NCBI GenBank assembly: GCA_022478985.1
Contig: JAKSZP010015922.1
Span: forward strand, 97,715 to 161,714
Direction of reading: 5' to 3'
DNA length: 64,000 nucleotides
Origin: Massospora cicadina
Lineage: Eukaryota > Entomophthoromycota > Entomophthoromycetes > Entomophthorales > Entomophthoraceae
Shown here piece by piece: positions 57,365-64,000 of the stretch (the first letter of the stretch is position 1; every line of letters begins with the position of its first letter). The notes below the pieces were generated by a model, which was given only the letters and a program-made list of their open reading frames with translations, ran no database searches and was not told the DNA's origin. The position numbers and the translations under genes were made by a program.

Positions 57365-58340
57365 AATATCTTGTATTTGGTTATTTGATGCAGCTACCAC
57401 CAGTAAGAGAAAAACAAGTATTCCAACACCCAGAACTTTTGCTTCCAGCTATGCACTTTTGGCGACTACTAACACTAGTTGAATTAAAGGAGAACATGAG
57501 ATAACATAGTAATACAGCATTCATCAACATTCTAAATGCTCTTAAAGTTGGAGAACTTACAGACAACCACATAGGCTTGTTGATGGACAATGTTAACACA
57601 ACATGGATGGTGAATTGATAATAGAAAAGCATTGCAAATTTACCCAACCAATAAAAAAGTTAATGACCACAATAGGAAAGTAATGGAGAACTTTAGAAGC
57701 AAAGGCTCTGAAATCTTCAATATTCAAGCATAAGCTCAACTTGTGGATGCCACTTGACCATTCCAAGATGATGCCCATTTGGATACTATAATACTAAATA
57801 ACATTGACAACACTGGAGGTTTGTCAAAAGATTTAAAAATATCTGTCAGATCAAAAGTCATTCTGTGATCAAACATTGATGTATCCAGAGGTCTTGTCAA
57901 TGGAGCAATATGATTTGTGACTGAAATCTTTTGGTCACATTTCTGTAGAGGCCAACTGTATGAGACTGACATACCATCAGATAAATAGACTTTGGTAGAG
58001 ATGGCTCTCATATAGTAGATCCAAGAGTCATTTAATTTCCTGCCCTGTATAGCTATGAAACCGCTGAACAACAAATGTTGCCATTAATTTTATCATGGCA
58101 TCAACAATTCACAACATCCAAGGCAGCACCATGGACTAAGCAGTTGTTTATCTGGGGCCAAAGCTCTTTGCTGAAGATCAAGCGTATGTCAGTCTTAGCC
58201 AAGTTAGATCTCTCAATGGGCTTAGGATTGAAGAATTGGACAACTTCAAATTGACTGGAAGAAATCCTTGCAATAATGATGCAAAATCAGAGATGGATTT
58301 TTTTTTAGTACTAGATGGTCAAAATCAGAGATGGATTGAA
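57365..58340 (+). pseudogene. Helitron PIF1-type helicase, C-terminal half
   Basis: Directly after the G3 right LTR the frame reads LVFGYLMQLPPVREKQVF and PAMHFWRLLTLVELKENM. This is the PIF1 'FGDxxQLPPV' block with Asp changed to Tyr. The C-terminus near 58095-58300 reads FPLILSW...ASTIHKVQG-like, then GPKLFAEDQAYVSL and RVRSLNGLRIEELDNFKLTG in shifting frames. These match the last motifs of Helitron helicases. Stops and shifts are frequent. M6 interrupts the extreme C-terminus. Confidence 0.85.
58300..58320 (-). mobile_element. Micro-insertion M6 (21 bp, 17-bp TSD)
   Basis: The TSD AAAATCAGAGATGGATT is at 58283-58299 and 58321-58337, a perfect match. The insert on the minus strand is GACCATCTAGTACTA plus A-run. 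It lies in the last codons of the Helitron helicase relic. Confidence 0.92.
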
Positions 58341-58689
58341 TGAGAAATCTTTAAAAAAACCCCATTAAAACATTTGACAAAAATTGTGACACTTAACTCA
58401 GTAAATGAAATAATAATTAAGTTCAAATAAAAATATAATATATTTAATATTAAATTTATATTTAACATGTATATAAGTGACAAGAAAAAAGTTTTTTCAA
58501 TTTACAATTGTATCTCAATAATCAAAAACTTCACTATTTAATTACTCTGTACAGTAAAACTTTGAATAAAAAGTTGTTTAATATTGTATAACCATATGAG
58601 AAATTTTAATATATAATGTTATCTTTGAAGATCCAAATTACCCTACTAATTTAATATATGCAATATATAATAATATTTAATTAAAATAT
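58341..58689. other. AT-rich spacer
   Basis: Very AT-rich, with no gene, no repeat structure beyond simple AT runs, and no identified Helitron 3' end. Confidence 0.4.
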
Positions 58690-58968
58690 GGTTAAAAGAT
58701 AGAAAATAAAAATAGAAAAAATATTTTCTTTAAAAAAATTGCTTTCTCAAGAGAGAGAAAATAATAAAAAGTTAAAAAATATATAGTGAAATTAAAAAAG
58801 GTGCACTAAAAAGTAAAAAAAGTTCTTTGCCAAATGATTAATTTTAAAAAATAATCTATGCATGACTACAAGAAAAGTAGGGCGTGCACACTTGCATACA
58901 ATCCTACAAAGTATATAAGTATATATAATATATAGCATATATACAATAACTATAATATTATATATTTA

Positions 58969-59973
58969 TCTACTTAATAAAACACATTGACTGACTGACT
59001 GATCTACTGACTGACATCTGAAACCTTTAAGTCTGATAGGGTCAAGCTATTTGGGTGAGTGGATGAGAATTGGCAAATCTTATCGAATCCAAATTTATCG
59101 AGCCTGATGGGTTCAATCTATTTGGGCGAGTGAGTGAGAATTGACAAATATCATTGAATAATTCACCAAACTGCTCACCTGAAGCTAATCGATTCTAATA
59201 AGTTTAATCTATTTGGATGAGTGGGTGAGAATTGGCAAATAAGATCGAATCTGAAACTATCGAGTATGATAGGTTCAATCTATTTGGGTGAGTTGGTGAG
59301 AATTGGCGAATACTTCTAATAATTCACCAAATTGCTCACCTGAGACTAAACAAAAATCAGTATTAGAGTTTTAAGTAAATTAAGTAATTAGGATAATCAG
59401 CTTACCAGCCACGAGGGCAACAACGGAGCTGTTAGTCCGAGTGGCTTGAGAGTAGTGCTGGCACAGCCTATAGGCTACAATGTGAGCTTATCATTTGATA
59501 AACTAAATACCTTAGCGAAGCACGAATATCTGGATGCTAGGTTTATATATTTTAAAAACCTGCCTAATTTGGTTCACCTAATTAATAAAATACTTTTGGC
59601 AAGTTAAGTAGATATTAATTTAGTAGTTTGAAAGATATGTCACATATACGATGATTTTAAATATATAGATGTTTTGGGTAGCAGTTTGGTATTATTTATT
59701 TTGATTCGATAGGTTTATTTTATTTGACCGAGTGGTTAATGGCTTCTGGTCGAATCGATAGGACATAGTTTAGCTTTGAGGGGTGATTAATTATTGGTTG
59801 TTTTGATAAGTTCAGTTAGGCTTACCTGAGTGGTTGGTGGTTTTTGGTTGATTCGATTGAGCAATTAGATTTGGCTGAGTAGTTTTGTTTATCTATAATA
59901 TAAAATCTAAATTAATAAATTGAAAATATTTAATTTTATAGTCATCGTAGCAAAGCACGGGTAAATTGGCTAG
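58969..59973 (+). mobile_element. Non-autonomous Helitron H1
   Basis: It starts TCTACTTAATAAAA after an A (58968) and ends GGTAAATTGGCTAG before a T (59974). This matches Helitron rules: 5' TC, 3' CTRR, insertion between A and T, no TSD. A short CGT...ACG hairpin sits about 12 nt before the end. The 5' part contains GACTGACTGACTGA and a 163-bp tandem repeat. The last about 650 bp match Helitron H2. There is no coding capacity, so Rep/helicase would come from an autonomous copy. Confidence 0.88.
59039..59343 (+). repeat. Tandem repeat, period about 163 bp, inside H1
   Basis: Two units (59039-59201 and 59202-59343, the second truncated). Each is made of two related subunits of about 70 and 92 bp that share CTATTTGGGTGAGTGGGTGAGAATTGGC. 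The end of each unit contains AATTCACCAAACTGCTCACCTGA. Confidence 0.8.
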
Positions 59974-60024
59974 TAATATATAAAATATATATATAATAAC
60001 TATAGTACATTAAATATATTATTA

Positions 60025-60299
60025 AGGGAGGATATCCCAGTGGTAGAGTATGGACCCTCTACCACTGCCTCCCGAGTTTGATCCCAGTAATGGATTTTGG
60101 GTAGGGGACGATTTTGATTGGTGGTTTTGCACACCAATGCCCCGAACTGAGATAGCAAATAGCAAAGGTGGTCCATGGAGTTCCTGGTCTATCATATGCC
60201 ATGCATGGAAGTTTTCCGGGTTTTATCCTCCTTTCCCATTTTCTTCACTTCCCTAATTGGTGCGGTATCATCCCCAGGTCAGCCCACCTCGAATAAAAT
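60025..60299 (+). mobile_element. SINE-A copy 3 with 15-bp TSD
   Basis: The TSD TTAAATATATTATTA is at 60010-60024 and 60300-60314, perfect. The head AGGGAGGATATCCCAGTGGTAGAG includes an A-box-like element, and CGAGTTTGATCCC is the B-box-like element. The tail is CCCAGGTCAGCCCACCTCGAATAAAAT. It is the best preserved SINE-A copy and defines the element at 275 bp. Confidence 0.95.
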
Positions 60300-60655
60300 T
60301 TAAATATATTATTAAAAATAATTATATATATTATATTAAAAAATTATATGCTATTATATATAATATAGATATACTGTATATAATACTATATATAATTTAA
60401 TATATACAGTATGCATACAATATAGATATATATATGATTGTATATAAATGCACAAGCCTCACTTTTCTTGCAGTCATACATAAATAACTTTTTAAAAGTA
60501 ATTATTTGGCAAAAAAATTATATTTTATTTTTTAGTACAACTGTTTTATTTATTTATTATATTTTTTAACTTTTTATTTTATTTCTTTAAGAAAAGCAAG
60601 TTCTTTAAAAAAATTTTCTTTTTCTATTTTTATTTCCTATTTTTTAAAAATAAGG

Positions 60656-61084
60656 TAAAAACACCAGTAACAGTTTAACAACGTAAGATTGGTCAATTAT
60701 CAATCTATTTAGGTGATAGCAATATATAGGCATAATCTTGCTACACACCTGAAAGTATGCCGATGATTCATATATAAAAATTACACCAGATTAGAATTGA
60801 TAATATGTGTTGTTAAAGTCAAAAATGAAGCTGTCTGAGTTGTGGCAGGGAAGTCAAATATGAGATTATTTAGCGCCATTAAATAGATCCCGATGCCACC
60901 TTACACTCACATCGAAGCTATCAAAAGATCTCTGAAGTCAATTGTAGGGGCTGGGTAACGGGCCAAATTAACAGCTAATAAAATCGCAACAAGCTGATTT
61001 TATATTCATTGTAGTTTAAAGTATTAAGCAACTGAATTTAATGAAGCTTTTAATACAGTTTAAAGGCAAGTAAAAGATAAAATC
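60656..61084. other. Unassigned spacer
   Basis: No gene or repeat recognised. Composition is slightly less AT-rich than the TIR arms. Confidence 0.4.
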
Positions 61085-61099
61085 AAAGTTGATTCCATT

Positions 61100-61156
61100 T
61101 GGGACCATCTAGTACTAAAAAAAGTTGATTCCATTTGGGACCATCAGTACTAAAAA
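61100..61156 (+). mobile_element. Double micro-insertion M7 and M8 at one site
   Basis: AAAGTTGATTCCATT occurs three times: 61085-61099, 61121-61135 and 61157-61171. Between the first two lies TGGGACCATCTAGTACTA plus A-run (M7). Between the second and third lies TGGGACCATCAGTACTA plus A-run (M8), which lacks two bases of the core. Two insertions of the same family used the same target, or one insertion plus target was tandemly duplicated and then diverged. Confidence 0.93.
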
Positions 61157-61171
61157 AAAGTTGATTCCATT

Positions 61172-61565
61172 GAGTTCATCCACAGCTTCTGTGTATCGCT
61201 TTTATAGATGGAAAATTTGAAAACCCAAGTGAAACTTGAATAGTCACGTTAGCGTTAGCAAAGGAGAACAGATGCTCAGGTTACTTAAGCAGTCATCGCA
61301 ATATTTTTAAAAGTCTATATTGAGTTCAAGAAGGCTTAAAAAGTGGTAATCTAATTTTTATTTGATTCGGTTGGGTTGAACCCAGTACAGATGATTGAAC
61401 CATATGTCGTAGCAAAGGATATGGGAATTTAAGAGTTTAATTCGTAATAAAGCAGTGCATAAAAAAGGATGAGCCCCAGTTTAGATGAACAAGATGATGT
61501 AAATATAAACAGATCAAGGTTCGTTAAGCTGACGAAGAAATACGGCCTCAGATTCCTGGGAGTGA
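61172..61565. other. Downstream region of the host gene
   Basis: No feature recognised. It contains the presumed 3' UTR of the minus-strand gene at 61566. On the minus strand an AATTAAACTCTTAAATTCCC stretch follows about 120 nt after the stop. No polyadenylation signal is certain. Confidence 0.35.
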
Positions 61566-61989
61566 TTAACGAGTTTTGGAGAAGAGGGAGCGAGAGTTGC
61601 CATCTGATCGAGGGCGGGTGGGTATTCCGGGGTCTTGGGCGCGACGACTCAACCTTCGAAGAATAAATGCGACACTCCCAACCAATACAGCTACGCCTAC
61701 AACGCCAACCATTACCCATATGACCACCGTTTGTGGCGGGGAGTCACCGGCAGCCGGTTTTTTGGAGGGTTGTGGGGTAGGCCTAGCACTTTGATCAATG
61801 TAAAATGAGGTGGCTGTCTCCGTTACCACCACCGCTGGCGGATCGGAATATTGGGTACTCGTCACAGTCACCACTGGCCCACCTAAATTGTCAGTTCGCG
61901 TTATTCGGTATATTACCTAGAGTTGAATTTGGTGTTTGGGCTAAAGCTACAAGCATTATGAATACCGCATATACTACCCGAACCAACAT
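61566..61989 (-). CDS. Small type I single-pass membrane protein (129 residues, one 34-nt intron)
   Basis: Exon 1 is 61989-61917 and exon 2 is 61882-61566. The intron 61916-61883 starts GTAATA, has AACTGAC near its 3' end and ends TTTAG. Joining the exons gives one frame of 129 codons plus stop. Residues 1-17 (MLVRVVYAVFIMLVALA) look like a signal peptide. An NST N-glycosylation sequon follows, then a Thr/Val/Pro-rich ectodomain to about residue 76. A transmembrane segment runs from about residue 77 to 99 (VVIWVMVGVVGVAVLVGSVA and on). The short tail is basic (RRLSRR). The layout recalls small fungal wall-sensor-like proteins, but no family is recognised. It is the only non-transposon gene I can support. 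GC is higher than in its surroundings. Confidence 0.7.
61883..61916 (-). other. 34-nt spliceosomal intron
   Basis: GT..AG with a branch-site-like CTGAC ending six nucleotides before TAG. Without splicing the signal-peptide exon ends at an in-frame TGA within the intron. With splicing the frame is open through the transmembrane segment. Confidence 0.7.
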
Positions 61990-62661
61990 TGAGAGCGGTA
62001 ACCTCACCAGACAGACCAATATTTGTTCAAGCTTCGATTCGTTTACTTTCACCAAATCAAATAATCGTTAACCAAATAAATACTATCGGCATAACATGAT
62101 TTCATCCAATCTCAATTTGTTCAACGTCCCAACTCCACGCATCGAATGATTTCGCAAAAAGTGGTGCCACTGAAGCTGCACCCCATTACCGTAAATACAT
62201 TTTATCTAAAGCAACGAATCGTTTTTGTGGAATAATCTTACTCCTCATTTGCTTATCTCCTGAATTGCATGAGCTAAGGATAGTTTGAACCCAAAATAAA
62301 ATCTTATTGGCTAGCTTATTTATGCCTAATACAATTCTCCTGCAAGACCCATGTTCGAATCAATTAACGTCTTGGGTAAAATTATCCATATACGTTTGAA
62401 ACTAGGGATAACGGGAAGTTTTGGACGTTGACCTGTTTCACCTTGTCTTGCTTTATTCTAAACATCTCAGCTGTTTCGTTTTCCACTTACATTATGGGTA
62501 ATACAGGGATAAGTAGCTTTACAATATGCTATAAAATGCGTTTTTGAGTGTTCATTATTTTCCAACTTCACTTTAAAATTTATTGTTCTATATTTGAACT
62601 GAAAGAGCATCTTTTTCTACAACACTGTCTTCTGTCATTCAATTTTTCTCAGCTTGTTAAA
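61990..62661. other. Upstream region of the host gene
   Basis: Presumed 5' region of the minus-strand gene. No coding sequence or repeat recognised, and no core promoter element I can assign with confidence. Confidence 0.35.
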
Positions 62662-63711
62662 TCTATATATAAAACAAAGTCGGGTTAGTTACACCATTTA
62701 TAACTCAAGAACGGCTGGACCGATTTTTATGATCTTTGATTTGTTGGATTTGTCTCCGCCCCAAATAGCAGAATAACTATTAAAACATGGGAAAAAATTC
62801 ACGAAAAAAAATTTATGAAGAAAATTAATTTCTCTCATACATTTTGTATGGAACGGTTTTTTTGATGATATCTCGAGAACGGATTGACTGATTTCGATGA
62901 ATTTTTTTTCGTTCGTCTCAGCCTCGAGAAGTTTCCTCGCGCATTGGAAAAGTAAGAAAATCACAAAAAATTAAAATCCGTATACAACGTCATCTCTGAT
63001 ACATGACAGAAACAAAAAAAGGAACAAATGAACATGGCGTTGTATGCTGGTATTAATAAATTCACCAAATTACTCACCTGAGACTAAACAAAAATTAGTA
63101 TTAGAGTTTTAAGTAAATTAAGTAATTAGGATAATCAGCTCACCAGCCACGAGGGCAACAATGAAGCTGTTAGTCCGAGTGGCTCAATAGTAGTGTTGGC
63201 ACAGCCTATAGGCTACAATGTGAGCTTACCATCATCTGATAAACTAAATACCGTAGCGAAGCACCGGTATCTGGATGTTAGGTTTATATATTTTAAAAAC
63301 CTGCCTAATTTGGTTCACCTAATTAATAAAATACTTTTGGCAAGTTAAGTAGAAGTTGATTTAGTAGTTTGGGAGATGTCACGTACACAATGATTTTAAA
63401 TATAGAGAGGTGTTTCGGGTAGCAGTTTGGAGTTATTTGATTGATTCGATAGGTTTATTTTGTTTGGCCGAGTGGTTAATGGCTTTTGGTCGAATCGATA
63501 GGACATATTTTAGTTTTGAGGGGTGATTAGTTATTGGTTGTTTTGATAAATTCAGTTAGGCTTACCTGAGTGGTTGGTGGTTTTTGGTTGATTCGATTGA
63601 GCAATTAGATTTGGCTGAGTGGTTTTGTTTATCTATAGTATAAAATCTAAATTAATAAATTGAAAATCTGAAATTTTAGACACCGTACCTAAGCACGGGT
63701 AAATCGGCTAG
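62662..63711 (+). mobile_element. Non-autonomous Helitron H2
   Basis: It starts TCTATATATAAAAC after an A (62661) and ends GGTAAATCGGCTAG before a T (63712), with a CCGT...ACGG hairpin just upstream of the end. The 5' part (AAGTCGGGTTAGTTACACC, then CTCAAGAACGGCTGGACCGA) resembles a widespread Helitron 5' sequence as I remember it. From about 63058 to the end it is a close copy of H1 from about 59328. No ORF. Confidence 0.88.
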
Positions 63712-64000
63712 TTATTTAGATTTCTTAGTTTCTTTTGTTTAGATTTATTCTTCTTTTATATATTCATAGATGTTTTCATTTAGTAAATTTGTCATTGTTG
63801 AAGTTTATCCTGATTTGATTGGTATGTTTATAAAACCTATGGCAGGTATTTATTATTTTGGTTGCAGTCTTGTGGGATCCGCCTATAGATGCCACAAATT
63901 ATTCTTAAAATATATGAAACTTACTTTTAAATTAAAAGTAATGATAAACACTTTTTAAAGTTTTTTTTATCTTTTTATTGATCGGGGGAACCAAAAAAGT
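63712..64000. other. Window end, AT-rich
   Basis: No feature recognised beyond a short plus-strand open stretch at 63770-63958 with no motif. Confidence 0.3.

Larger units (their letters stand above)
33700..58340 (+). mobile_element. Autonomous-type Helitron, split by nested gypsy insertions
   Basis: Helitron coding pieces occur at 33700-36172, 42227-43984 and 57365-58340 (about 5.2 kb after removing insertions). They lie in the order expected of a RepHel protein: N-terminal Helitron region, cysteine-protease-like domain, HUH Rep, PIF1-type helicase. G1 separates the first two pieces and G3 the last two. At the G3 site the helicase frame reads across the junction once one AATAT copy is removed. 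The Helitron termini (TC... and CTAG) of this unit were not located. All parts contain stops, so it is a relic. Confidence 0.85.
58690..60655. mobile_element. Long-TIR element (T2) hosting a Helitron and a SINE
   Basis: 58690-58905 and 60430-60655 are inverse complements over about 215 bp. Shared landmarks include AAAATAAAAATAGAAAAA, AATAAAAAGTTAAAAAATATA, TTTGCCAAAT and TGACTRCAAGAAAAGT. The interior now contains Helitron H1 (58969-59973) and SINE-A (60025-60299), both with exact boundaries. The original core is short and AT-rich with no transposase. GTGCACTAAAAAGTA in the arm resembles the T1 arm motif GCACTAAAAAGTATG, so T1 and T2 may be related families. Confidence 0.8.

Noticed and set aside
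60025..60080. Possible tRNA gene (A- and B-box-like elements)
   Set aside because: The tRNA-like head is fused to a SINE body, has TSDs, occurs in three copies and cannot fold a full cloverleaf with matched acceptor arms as I read it.
62160..62660. Additional upstream exons of the host gene
   Set aside because: No open frame with plausible splice sites could be joined to the signal-peptide exon, which already starts with a good Met and hydrophobic leader.
1..64000. CRISPR array, bacterial operons or prophage
   Set aside because: No regularly spaced short repeats with unique spacers, no ribosome-binding-site-led gene clusters, and the element content is eukaryotic.

Overview
The window is a eukaryotic, AT-rich, transposon-packed interval with almost no host gene content. 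I favour a filamentous fungus with a large repeat-rich genome, but only moderately. The one convincing host gene (61566-61989, minus strand) is a small membrane protein with a 34-nt GT..AG intron and a CTGAC branch-site motif close to the acceptor. The rest is Ty3/gypsy elements, an APE-type LINE, two SINE families, Helitrons and TIR elements. Nothing bacterial is visible: no operons, rRNA, functional tRNA genes or CRISPR.

Layout. 1-2.6 kb: AT-rich repeats, two reverse SINE copies and a 456-bp perfect GTAT microsatellite. 3.2-7.8 kb: a decayed minus-strand LTR element with another repeat (family X) and a SINE inside it. 8.36-8.66 kb: SINE-A. 8.8-14.0 kb: LINE copy 1 (minus strand). 15.2-15.7 kb: TIR element. 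16.0-24.0 kb: gypsy element G-A with about 1.06-kb LTRs and most of pol missing. 24.3-27.7 kb: SINE, TIR element and unassigned DNA. 27742-33016: LINE copy 2, full length, with 12-bp target-site duplications (TSDs). 33283-33422: SINE-B with 16-bp TSDs. 33.7-58.3 kb: a nested stack. An autonomous-type Helitron pseudogene (cysteine-protease-like domain, HUH Rep, PIF1 helicase) is split by gypsy G1 (36173-42226) and gypsy G3 (43985-57364). G3 is itself split by gypsy G2 (46618-52719) and by a second copy of repeat X. 58.7-60.65 kb: a TIR element containing a non-autonomous Helitron and SINE-A. 61.57-61.99 kb: the host gene. 62662-63711: a second non-autonomous Helitron.

How the parts work together. 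The SINE 3' tails resemble the 3' end of the LINE in this window, so the LINE is the likely source of their mobilising machinery. Three gypsy elements share the same 18-nt primer-binding site, so they prime from one tRNA species. G1 and G2 are also related in LTR start and RT. The nest gives relative ages: the Helitron is oldest, then G1 and G3, then G2.

The least expected signal is a family of eight tiny insertions (about 15-48 bp) at seven loci. All end in the same core followed by an A-run, each has a 13-17-bp TSD, and their lengths form a 5'-truncation series. They look like extremely short target-primed retro-insertions of an RNA whose full-length source is not in the window.
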